From contig CM036247.1 in the NCBI GenBank assembly GCA_020698575.1, forward strand, positions 32,575,086-32,639,085: a stretch of DNA of 64,000 bases, read 5' to 3'. Source of the stretch: Bostrychus sinensis (Eukaryota > Chordata > Actinopteri > Gobiiformes > Eleotridae). Below the pieces are notes generated by a model, which worked only from the letters and a program-made list of their open reading frames with translations, ran no database searches and had not been told where the DNA came from. Of the stretch, positions 9,253-19,536 are shown in pieces. The position numbers were made by a program, and so were the translations under genes. Each line of letters begins with the position of its first letter. Within the stretch, counting starts at the first letter, position 1.

Positions 9253-12200
9253 GTGAGTGGGCTCGAAGGGTTATGCTTTATGTTATTATGGGAAGGGACA
9301 TTAGTCTATAGAGAAATAACATGAAGAACAATTTCTGAAGCTAATGCCACAAAAACAAAAGACAACAGAAATATATATTGTTTAGAACAGGGATTTTTAA
9401 AACTATTCACATTAAGTACCAACTCATGGAATATTGAAATTCCAAGTTCCAGGACTAACCCTGCAATAAATCAGGTACAAACCAGGAGTAAACCCTGTCA
9501 AATCCAGGGCTTATTCACTAAACCGAGACTAAACTAGGTCTAAACCAGGACTAAACCAGAGCTAATCCAGGAATAAACCAAGACTAAACTAGGTCTTAAC
9601 CAGGACTGAACCAGATCTAAACCAGGACTAAACTTGGTATTAACCAGGACTCAACCATATCTAAACCAGGACTGAACCATGTCTAAACTAGAGCTAATTC
9701 AGGAATAAACCTACACTAAAATAGGTCTAAACGAGGACTACCCAGTCTAAACCAGAAGTAATCCAGAAATAAGCCAAGACTAAACTAGGTCTAAACCAGG
9801 ATTAAACCAGGTCTGAAGAAGGACTAGGCCTAACTACAGCAGGTATTAAAACTGACTTTACCTTTAAAATAAATCTGCTTGAACTACAAAAGACTCCTGA
9901 GTACCACTAGAAGAAGATTGTGCATCTCCGGTGGTACTCGTACCATACTCTGAACCCGTTTTAGAACATTTTAATATTCAGCATAGGCAGGGTAATAATA
10001 ACCCTCTAAAGTTGCAGAGTATTAGTAACAGATGTTTGCTAACCCATAACTCATGAATATATTGGGCTACTACTTCTAGGATCACTTGGTTATAGTTTCA
10101 GTGTGAAATATTGAACTGATACAGTATGATGGATTTTGCAATAGCAGTTTAATCATAACATTGTCATAATAATAACATGAAATATTGAAACAGATTACAG
10201 GCCAAATGAACAATTTAAAAACAACATATTACAGTGAGAGATAGATGTCTGGGGGAATGACTTCAAATATATTTAATCATAATTCTGGTATAGACTGTGG
10301 TCCTTATTTAGAGCCAGTGGTTTAGTCCTCGATTTGTTCTTGTTACATTCTGATTTAGAACTGGTTTAGATATGGTTTACTTTTTGATTTGTCTTAAATT
10401 GCCCTTGTTTAGTCCTGCTTTAGACCTGGTTAAGTCCTGGTTTAGCTCTAGTTTAGACTTGGTTTAGTCGTTGATTTGCCCTGGTTAGTCCTGGTTTACA
10501 CATGATTTAGTCCACGTTTAGCCCTGGTTTAGTCCTTGACTTGTCCTTGTTTAGCCCCGATTTAGTCCTTGTTTGGCCCTTGTTGAGAACTGGTTATGTC
10601 CTGGTTTAGTTCTTGATTTGTCCTGATTTAGTTCTGGTTTAGATTTGGTTTAGACCTGATTCATCCCTTGGTTTAGTGCTAGTTTAGACCTTGTTCAGTC
10701 CCTGATTTGGCCTGGTTTAGGTCTGGTTTTGTCCTGGTTACGTCCTGGTTTAGTCTTGGGTTAGGCCCTGTTCTGTTCCTTAGTATTGCATTTTTCTTGT
10801 TAATCCCTCTTTTATCCCTTGGTTTAGACCTTGGTAAGCCGAGACTTTGGCTCCTTTTTGTTATTTACAGATGGTACTTCAAAATATTTTCTGAGGTGGT
10901 TACTTTGTGTGAAAAGTTTGAGAACCACTGACCTCTATACAAATCCATGGAAAGGTCTCTGTATTTTGAGGTTGTATGCATTGACATGGGCTCTCCCTGC
11001 AGCAGACAGCACAGTAGTGGTAGGAGACAGTAGTAGACAAAGACTGAGAGACTGCCGTATGAGGCCATTCATCACACTCTGTCAAAAAAGAAGAGGGCTT
11101 TGTCACAGGTGTGTATGAGAGGGCATGAATGGAGTAAGTTTAGGTTTCACCGTGGTGAGGTGGTGGACAATGCTGATGCTCTGAGGTAATGCTCTGAACA
11201 TCCCACAGGACAGATAAGTGCACCACACGTTCATTTCTCTGCACTTTATCTGGAGATATCCCCTTTAAACAAGGGTAACCAACGGGCTGGTAAATAAGGG
11301 ATTTGGGGATTTTGTCGAACATCTTTGTCAACTTGGGTATGTACAAAAAGTATGTGTAAACAACTGTCACATCAGCTTGAGCTCCTTTTTTTTCTTCTCT
11401 TGGAGTGCTTTTTTAAGCCCCTTATGTAAGATTCTGGCTGTTGCTGACTATTAGTTGTGGCAAAATTACAGTTGCAATCAGAAATGGTCAGCCCCCTCAC
11501 CTCAAAAGACATTACAATGATGAGAATAAATTACAAATAAACTTTATCCTAACATATTGAGTTACTTTGACAACAGAAGTAAAATCTGACTCTTTTAACG
11601 CAGGTACATGGGCAGTATTTTTTTTATTATTCAGCTCTTAGCTTCAGTACTTTGTATCCTTTAAACTTTATAACTTCTAACAAACGTTTTGGGTAATTGC
11701 TAACAAGAAGCTTCTTACACCTCTCAACTGGAAATTGTTGCCCTTTCTTCGCATACAAAAGCCACTAGTTAATTGATGTTTGATGGCCTCTGTGCTGCAG
11801 CCGCCTTCTTTAAATCTTTAAAGATTTTCAATCCTATTTAAATCTGGTAACTGAGAAGGCCACTTAGGCAACTCAGCTATGGGGAAAAAGAGAAACCTCA
11901 GGGAGAACGACATGAGGGAGGGATACACTCCTTGGACAGGCTTTAGATGTGTACAGGCCTGTTGTGGGCTATTGCAAAGAAATTATCCTTGGTACCTCAT
12001 CCATTGGGAAATATTGCAGTATTCCAACATTATTATCACTAGGGATATAACAGTATTGGTGATATTGTGATAGCAAAAGTCTCGATATCATCGTGACTTG
12101 TTACTAGGTCTGCATTATATGGAGAAAACATGCGATATTCGATAATATGTTGAAGATTGCAATAACGATATTATTGCGATATCTGAAAATAGAGCCTACT

Positions 12201-14782
12201 TTTAACATAGTAAGTTAAATTCACTACATTTCACAAAAATGTAAGTTCCTGTATTTCCAAGTCAAAACAGCGACCAAATAAAACGTAACACATACTAAAG
12301 TAGGAATAAAACAAGGCTAAGCTGTGACTAAATTAATTAAATTACCACTAAACTGGACTGTTTACACAATTTTATTTGGTCACAACATGTTCTTTTTAAG
12401 GCTCTGGTGGAAAATGATTCTTCAGTGTAAATCTCTGTCAGATGGAAGACCATAGCGTTATTGCAATATATTTATATTATTGCGATACGGCTATTGCGTT
12501 TGCTGATATTGTGATAACGATAATTTTGCTATATATTGTGCAGCCCTACTTGTTACGGTATCAAACAGTATTCTCCCCAAGCGAAAATACTTGGTTTTGT
12601 TGCAGCGCGTGATAAAAAGCAGAGAGAACTACAAAGACCCTGATCCTTTGCTCCGTAGCATGTGCGCAGCCTCCAACTTTGAGGAGGAGCAAATGGGAGG
12701 AGCCCAGTGTTTTCAGTAGCTTTAGCAAGATAAATCAGCGAATATCAAGACTTATGGCTGTTTTCTGTAGCGGAGGATTCAAAAGGTTAGTAATAATACA
12801 CTAAAAGTTACTAAAAAAACTTTTTACGTTCATACGTGGCACCGCTTCACTCATTAATTTCCTCTCTCTCCTCGTGTCCGTGCACTCGAGGAACGGACTA
12901 CAGGCTCGGAATGGACTCCCGCTGAAAACTATAAACTAACTCTAGTGTCCAGCAGAGGAAGGCTGTGAGCAGGAGTATGTGGATAAAAGCAAACGGTGAA
13001 CAATTGCCCCTGTGCTGACCCCTGATCAGTGATGTCTGAGAGACGTGCTCTTTGTTTACAAAAGCCTTCTGTCCTTTGACGTATAAGAAGGGGAAGTTCC
13101 TTATATGGTTTTTGCTCATGGCACCTGTTTGAGCTGCTGTTTAAAGCTTTTTGTTGTTAGACCAAACTCATGTGATTCAGATGAAAACTTAGTTATTTGT
13201 CACACTTTAGGTCAGATAAAACATGAAATATGACAATTATTGCACCAAGGGCCTGGCAGGGCATTTTTATATAATAAATGTTGTTGTGAGCATTTCCACA
13301 ATACCGTGAGCCTCCCCACAATATTGCAATAAATATCATATTGTGAGGATAATATTGTACCATGAGATTTGGATATCGTTATATCCCTAATTATTACCCA
13401 GTTGGTGGGTGAACACCTCTACCTCCGTGGGCCTTTCATGGGTTCTTTAGACAGGAGAGTGAAATAGTTGGGGTCAGATCCATCCAAACTCAAACCCACC
13501 AAGACACCAAGGCAAGCTGTAGTTGCTCTGGATCCAGGGTCTGCAAACTTCTGAATTCAAAGAGCCAACTCTTGCCAAAAATATTAAACTTACATTTGTA
13601 AAGAGCTGCAACTTATCTTAATTCACAAGTCACTTAGCCTATAACTGAAATATAGCCTATGAATGGTCATTCATAATTGCAAATTAACAAAGAATGGTGT
13701 TACTAATACTCCCTGCACTGATGATCTTTTATTAGGCTGCTAAACAGCAGTGTAAACCAAAGCGACACACACTCTGAGAACTTAAGTTACATCTCTTGGT
13801 GCTGTTTATTTAACTTTAACTATTTAATATGTGTTGCACCTCAAATTAGCCCATGCATGCACTGTGGCCAATAAAGACTACAGACAGTATAAATCGCCAC
13901 TTTCATCATGATACGATTTTAGAGAGACGTGGTGCACAGGTTTCAAAATAAAATCATACCTTGTATATAACAGTAAAAACACATGATATTGATCAATGTT
14001 TATATTTTGCATCTATACAACATGATTGTGGGTAATTATATCAATGTATTGTTACACCCCTAGACAGCGGGTTATTATAAGTCCATAGCATGTTCTGGAA
14101 AACAGGGATAAAGCTTTATTTTAAATTGACAAGGTGGTTGTTTCAAAGTCATCTACGTATTCTTTTATTGACTTCCAGATGTTAGATGCCCAAAGAGCCA
14201 CAAGAGGTTGCAGATGTCTGCTCTATATAGATGCTCATGCTCTACCAAATGAGCTATACTTTGGCTCACAAGAGATTTTCAGTGTGTTCAGCAGTACTTT
14301 AATAAAATTCTGCTTTTATTTTCCCAGTAGAGAAAGGCCAGATTGGCTGCAGAGAGCTGAGGTCGACCAAGTATATCTCTGACGGCCACTGCACCAGCAT
14401 CAAGCCCATCAAGGAGCTGGTGTGTGCTGGAGAGTGCCTCCCCGCTCAGCTGCTACCTAACTGGATTGGAGGCGCCTACGGGAGTCGGGTGTGGGGGAAA
14501 AAGAGCAGCAGCAGCCGCCAGGACTGGAGATGTGTCAACGACAAGACGCGCACCCAACGCATCCAGCTGCAGTGCCAGGACGGAAGCACCCGGACGTACA
14601 AGATCACTGTGGTCACGTCATGCAAGTGCAAGAGGTACTCGCGAAAGCACAACGAATCGGGGAGCAAGTTGGAAGAGGGTTTTCTGTCGTCACCACAGCT
14701 ACTGCACAAACATAAGTCCAAGAGCAAGAGGAAACTGGGGAAGAAAAGATTCACAGACAACCGGCATGACACAGAGCCCTGA
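9048..14782 (+). CDS. sostdc1: sostdc1, sclerostin domain-containing protein 1 (gene-level, 2 coding exons)
   Basis: The spliced CDS is 9048-9252 joined to 14328-14782: 660 bases, 219 residues plus stop. The product is a secreted antagonist of BMP ligands and modulator of Wnt signalling through LRP5/6 (known for the family, also called Wise, ectodin or USAG-1). Residues 1-23 form a hydrophobic leader rich in Leu and Cys. The mature N-terminus AFKNDATE is nearly identical to human. N47-V-S is a possible N-glycosylation site. The CTCK domain spans about C76-C169 with eight cysteines (76, 90, 101, 105, 137, 151, 167, 169). PNWIGG (112-117) carries the N-x-I loop used by sclerostin family members to bind LRP5/6. 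The tail is Lys/Arg-rich, as expected for heparin binding. The single intron interrupts codon 69 after its first base, between leader and knot. sostdc1 lies upstream of crppa on the same strand, as in human. SOST is less likely because CRELRSTKYISDG and NDKTRTQRIQLQC are the SOSTDC1 forms. Confidence 0.96.
9440..9840 (+). repeat. degenerate 11-bp tandem array (AAACCAGGACT type), left arm
   Basis: About 35 diverged units of AAACCAGGACT and AAACTAGGTCT in the sostdc1 intron. Variation is high, so this is an old array. A second array in the opposite orientation lies 475 bases downstream. Confidence 0.8.
10315..10850 (-). repeat. degenerate 11-bp tandem array (AGTCCTGGTTT type), right arm
   Basis: The unit AGTCCTGGTTT is the reverse complement of the left-arm unit at 9440-9840. 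About 45 diverged copies, with variants such as GACCTGGTTTA and CCTTGATTTGT. Lies in the sostdc1 intron. Confidence 0.8.
10851..11468. other. intronic sequence, nothing recognised
   Basis: Part of sostdc1 intron 1 between the 11-bp arrays and a Tc1 remnant. Overlapping short open frames on both strands have no recognisable product. Confidence 0.4.
11469..11890 (-). mobile_element. truncated Tc1-like remnant
   Basis: Starts CAGTTGCAATCAGAAATGGT after a TA (11467-11468), a typical Tc1 end. Further in are decayed minus-strand transposase segments (the TCTGGTAACTGAGAAGGCCAC region corresponds to the WPSQSPDLN motif). The right half is absent. Confidence 0.65.
12040..13389. mobile_element. hAT-like MITE (outer), interrupted by a second MITE
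   Basis: Termini TAGGGATATAAC and GTTATATCCCTA are inverted. The flanks ATTATCAC (12032-12039) and ATTATTAC (13390-13397) match at 7 of 8 bases. Without the 444-base insert it is about 900 bases with no complete transposase. A fragment of a similar TAGGGGTGTAACAAT-type element ends at 14063. Lies in the sostdc1 intron. Confidence 0.82.
12105..12548. mobile_element. hAT-like MITE (inner) with perfect 8-bp duplication
   Basis: Termini TAGGTCTGCA and TGTGCAGCCCTA. CTTGTTAC occurs exactly on both sides (12097-12104 and 12549-12556). The interior is rich in CGATATTGCGATA-type motifs. It sits inside the element at 12040-13389, so it inserted later. A related truncated copy lies at 14899-15040. Confidence 0.9.
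13398..14327. other. end of sostdc1 intron 1; MITE end fragment at about 13880-14063
   Basis: The 13880-14063 stretch ends ATTGTTACACCCCTA, a common teleost hAT-like terminus; no partner end is visible. The remainder is AT-rich with no recognisable feature up to the acceptor at 14328. Confidence 0.4.
14328..14782 (+). CDS. sostdc1: sostdc1 coding exon 2 (cystine-knot exon)
   Basis: The acceptor is TTTTCCCAG/TAGAGAAAGG, and the exon enters in phase 1 (G + TA gives Val69). It encodes the whole CTCK domain and basic tail and ends with TGA at 14780-14782. A later AG at 14329-14330 would change the frame and is not used in this model. The ORF continues without interruption for 151 codons. Confidence 0.96.
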
Positions 14783-14898
14783 GAGTGGACACGCAATAAA
14801 AGACTATAGAAGAGAAATCTACTGTTCAGGGTTACATGGATTATCTGTTGCTATGGCTACAACCAGCGTGGTTCAGTTCATCATTGTACGGTTTGTGC

Positions 14899-15040
14899 TT
14901 GGGCTGCACAATATGAGAAAAACATTTGATATGCAATAACTATGTTGAATATATGACGATATGGTGATATTTTTACACAGTACTATTTTGACATAGTAAG
15001 TTCAATTTAACTAATGGAGAAACATAAGTCCCTGTATTTA
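14899..15040. mobile_element. truncated MITE in the sostdc1 3' UTR (same family as 12105-12548)
   Basis: Begins GGGCTGCACAATATGAGAAA and shares ACATAGTAAGTTCAATTTA and AAGTCCCTGTATTT with the inner MITE of intron 1. No second end; it runs directly into the element at 15041. Confidence 0.65.
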
Positions 15041-15700
15041 AAGGTCCCCTATCATGCTATATCAACCATGTTGCAATGTTTCCTGCTCACAAACCTGGAG
15101 TTGTATTTAGTTTCATTCACGCACGTTTGAGTAATCCTGTATACTGAGGCATTGCCCTTCTCAAGAGCTTAATGCGTGACACGTGAAACCTCGCTCCTCA
15201 GCTGTTTCTAAAGCTCATACATCATCATCGGACTCATTCTGATCATTTCGGCACTTAAACCACGGCCACTACGAAGCAGTCAGGTTATTTATCTGTTTGT
15301 TAGCTTCATGTTGCTAGTAGCTGCGCTAATTAGCCATAATATTTTGTTCTGTCTATCCCCCACCATTCTGTATAAGCACTCAGAGATTCTCCTCATGTCT
15401 GAACTCAAAACCTTCCAATTTTATTCATATGTGAACTAAAAGGAGATGAACAAGAGGCAGTAGTGCTGCTATAAACTATGGTCTTTACAATGGATTGGGA
15501 GCTGACAGAGAGAAATGGGCGGGGCCACAAGGACCGTAAAGGGACAGGCACCTAATCAAAGCGTTTTCTGCAAAATGAAAGCAGAACCGTTCCCCACAAG
15601 AAGATATTCAACCAATATAAAGTTTTTTATGTTCTAAAAGGTGAAATACTGATGTAAAGGTGTCTACAATTTTTTCAAAAAGCATAATATGACTCCTTTT
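15041..15700. mobile_element. MITE with AAGGTCCCCTATCATGCT ends in the sostdc1 3' UTR
   Basis: The left end AAGGTCCCCTATCATGCT is mirrored by the right end AGCATAATATGACTCCTTTT (15681-15700). It is 660 bases without coding capacity. It lies between the sostdc1 stop and the likely poly(A) signals, so it would be transcribed as UTR. Confidence 0.65.
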
Positions 15701-16440
15701 TAAAAAATATAGACAATCGACTTTGACTTAACCCACTCAAGCCTTCATGTTCCTGAATTTCTGTTTTAGGTAAGAGGTTACCCAAAATGGTAGGTGCAAC
15801 TTTTTGAGAATAAAAACTGGAAATTAGAGCATACTTGTACTTGATGTGAAGATGGTTCCTCTCTTTGTTGAAGAATCTGTTTTGAGTTGTAATGGTTACA
15901 ATAATGTGAAGACTATCTGAAAAATTCAAGCTGCAATGTCCCAAATGTTAGCTATGTCAAGTGCTCATATGTTTTTTAAATGCTGCTTCTTCAGCCTTCA
16001 CACCACATTTATTGTGTAAATATTTGTATAAAAATATCTGAAAGCTGAAGCTTTTAATACATCTAAATGTATAAAAATTTTACTTTGTAAGATTTATGAT
16101 GTAATATATTTTATTTTGGTCACATGTATTTTTTTGATTTGGTACCAAATCAGTAGAGTGAAATGCTATTTTGTAATAAATTGTAATAAACACACTAAAT
16201 ATTAAGAATTGTTTATACTTGTCTTTTTATCACCAATGTCTGACACCAGAGAATGATAGTAACTGTTTGACAGATTTAATTTTTACATTTACTATACACT
16301 TAAGGCAAAATCTACTGTATATCAAATAACTGGCTAAGTTAGGATACTTATTAGGAAAACAACAGGAAGTATTACTATTTTAAACTTTACATTTCAAAAT
16401 TCAGCCAAGTTATACTAAAAGTCTATGTAATTATTCATAA

Positions 16441-16690
16441 TTGCTATGTTGGCGGTACAACAGTGGTGCATTGGGTTAAATGGTTGCCCACCAACTGGAG
16501 GGTCAGCGGCTCGAATCTTGCCTGCAGCGCATACTGTCATTGTATCCATGGCCGAGAGACACTCACATTGCCTACTGCAGTCATAGTATGTGCTGGTTGC
16601 AACAGGAAGGGAATCCAGAGTAAAAACCTGACAAATCACTGTGAGACTGGTTCCTGCGAGCCAAATAAGAATTAAAAAGATAAAAAGTCA
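16441..16690 (+). mobile_element. tRNA-derived SINE, plus strand
   Basis: A tRNA-like head with box A-like TGGTGCATTGGGTT and box B-like GCGGCTCGAATCTTG, then a body ending AGGAAGGGAATCCAGAGTAAA and an A-rich tail. It lies between sostdc1 and crppa. Confidence 0.6.
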
Positions 16691-17040
16691 TTACCAATAT
16701 GTTCATAAATTATTTATTGTTAGACTTTGGCATATTCCATTTTAACAATATGGCAGTTTTTTATTTATTTATTATTATATTATTTAGTTTTTATTTATTT
16801 TATTATTATTAATATTATTATTGCATCTGATGACTGGTGGGAACACATTTTTGAAGTTTCCACAAGTCACTGTTTAAGAGCACCTTTTTTGCGCTAATAC
16901 CTATAATTTTAGCTTTTTTATATATATATATATTTAAAATGACCTACACCCCATAATATATTTCCACAAAACAAAAAGTGTTTACTTAGTCAAGTTAATT
17001 GAAGTCCCAAGTGAAATAAACTTTATTGTGAAAGGGAAAA

Positions 17041-17183
17041 CCGGAACTTCATGGCACTCCTCTTTTTTTGCTTGACTGCGTAAGTTCATGTTTAGATTTG
17101 TCCCTCTCCCCGCCCACTAGCTACTGATGCCCAGCTTTAGCAATGTTTTTAATAACCCTTTGTCCATGAAATAACTAATAAAC
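17041..17183 (+). promoter_or_regulatory. crppa: probable crppa promoter region, no TATA box
   Basis: The 140 bases before the crppa ATG include a pyrimidine-rich stretch and a CCCGCCC GC-box-like motif near 17109-17115. No TATA or CCAAT box is visible, which would fit a housekeeping promoter. The transcription start is unknown. Confidence 0.3.
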
Positions 17184-17422
17184 ATGGACCAAAGCGTCAT
17201 GGACCGGACTGACTCGGAGCGGCCCGCGGATCCAGGACTTTTCCTATCTCGCGAGGCTGGGGAAGACGACCATAATCCCGGTAAAGTTAGCGTGGACTTC
17301 CCGGTGTCTGTGGTGCTCCCAGCCGGTGGCACCGGGGAGAGAACCGGGCTGCAAACGCCGAAGCAGTTCTGCACGTTTCTGGGCAGACCGCTCATAAGCT
17401 ACACGGTACAGGCTTTTGAGAG
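17184..17422 (+). CDS. crppa: crppa exon 1 (CTP-binding loop)
   Basis: Residues 1-79 plus two bases of Arg80. A second in-frame ATG lies at codon 6. Residues 1-39 are poorly conserved, as in other vertebrates; VVLPAGG (43-49) and TPKQF (58-62) are the diagnostic motifs. The donor is GAG AG/GTGGGT at 17423. Confidence 0.93.
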
Positions 17423-19482
17423 GTGGGTGAAGTTTGTAACGTGATAAACACGCCTTAATATTCAATATTTGTGTTTACAGACAGAGTAGGTGGAGTTAAA
17501 GAGGCTCTGTGCAGTGATGGCAAAAGATGCATCTTCCATTCAATCACTGCAGGATACTCTCCTAGAAAAAAAAAATCATACTGTCACTACAATAATACAA
17601 AGCAAATAAGTTATACTAATAGCTTTCTAAAAGTTTTGAGCTACATAGATCTTTTAGGTTTATGATTTACATACAAGCAACTTGATAATCCTGAACAAAA
17701 AGGGGTTTTACTAAGCCAATGGCATGTTATAGTTTGTCACCTAATCCTGTGAGGCTTCTTGAGTTTTGCCCCCGTCCTGCTGTTGCATCAATGAATAGTC
17801 CGAATAATTCCAAGTGTAAAAGGAAACCTCCTTCATATACGCACCCTCCCACCCCTCAGCCTTTCACTGGTCAGACACTGGACTTTTTTACAGCTGATCC
17901 CATGTGCCACTTTGTTCTGAGTACATATGTAATAAATATACTTTCTGTGGTGACCTATTAGTGTTTGTTTTTTTTTTTTTCATATTTGATGTCACATTTA
18001 AGGAATAACGTCAACATAACTTTAGATGACTACCGTCTGACCTGTATTAGAATACATATGACTGAATAAAAAAGTTGCAGAGATGGTTGGTTTTATCCTG
18101 TAGTCTTTGGCACAGGCTTTCTGAGGTCTCAGAATGCTCACTTCCATGAATTTCTGCCTCTCCCCCAAACCCTCGCCCATTCCAGGAAGCAATGATCAAT
18201 CAACAATCCCTCTACATCCAGTCTGTTCTCATAAATTTTTCCAAAAAAACTGTGTACAGCTGTTTTTACTCATTCCTCATAGCTATATTTCATTTTGTTG
18301 TAAAATGGCATCATACAAAAAGTTTAAGGAAATAAAAAGATATTTTTTCTATGGTTCTGTTCAAAATAGTGTAACAACTCTGCCCTTTGCTGCTCTCTTC
18401 ACTCATTTTATTTCTTCATGACAGTAGAAAAGATATTATTGAAAAAGCCTTTTTAGCTTTTTTGAAGAATTCGTTTGTTGTTGTGTGACTAAAGCAAATT
18501 CAATACAAACTGCTCACTCCTCCACTATTCATGTAACTTATTCTCTTTTACACTTTACCTTAACATTTATGCTTATAATCCATAATAATGTAATAAAAGT
18601 TGATAATTTCTCTCTCCCCTCTTCTTTAGAGTGTCATGGATTCAGTGCATTGTGGTGGTAGTTGCCAAAGAAAACCTCAGTCTGATGATAGACATTGTCC
18701 AGAGGTACAGACACACTAAAGTCCGAGTGGTACCAGGTGGCTCCACTCGACACCGGTCCATCCGCAGAGGAGTCTTGGCTCTGGGCGAAACAGAGGAGCA
18801 GACGGAAGCAGTGACAGAGAGGCCTAAAGTAGTCATCATCCACGACGCCGTGCGGCCATTTGTGGAGGAGAACTTCCTGTACAAGATAGCAGTTGCAGCC
18901 AAGGAACAAGGGGTTAGTATTCTGACTGGCAGTATTTTTCAAATAAATCCTTCATACACATTCAAACTATGCTGTACCATTGCAATATCCCATAGACCCA
19001 CTTACCTACTACTGGACAATCAAATGGGTAAGTTTAGCAGTAGTAAACATCACTTGAGGATGCACTTGAACTAAGTAATGCAGAGTTTACCACATATTTA
19101 GGCTGTGGGGGGAATAATGTTAGACTATCCAGCCAGACAAATTCTTTTTCAAATCTATACAAAGAATTCAGTTTGGTACTGCATAGTTTGATTTCCAGTG
19201 GACAGGACTAAGAGAGGAGGAGTAACCAATCAGAGAAACTAAGAATAAGACATAAGCATAGCAGTGACTGGCATCAACAACAAAGATGGCGGCGCAGTTA
19301 CAGATATATATGTACGACTGATGTAGTTTTTGCTGTTGAACACCAGAGTATGCCGTATTATGAGCAACTGTGTACTTATTTCTGAATGTGGAGAGCCCCA
19401 AAATCCAAGCAGAAGACTGGTGAAAAAAATGTTGGTTTCTTTGAATGTGGTTATGGCTGGATGTTAACAGGACTTTACTGTT

Positions 19483-19536
<54 letters not shown>

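Larger units (their letters stand above)
14783..16200 (+). promoter_or_regulatory. sostdc1: sostdc1 3' UTR with candidate poly(A) signals
   Basis: AATAAA occurs 12 bases after the stop (14795-14800), probably too close to be the main signal. A tandem pair of AATAAA (16175-16180 and 16185-16190) in an AT-rich, UTR-like tract is the better candidate, giving a 3' UTR of about 1.4 kb. That UTR would include two MITE-derived pieces (14899-15040 and 15041-15700). The extent is inferred from sequence alone. Confidence 0.5.

Noticed and set aside
14424..14939. 171-codon plus-strand ORF overlapping sostdc1 exon 2
   Set aside because: Alternative frame of the cystine-knot exon; the conserved SOSTDC1 peptide is in the other frame.
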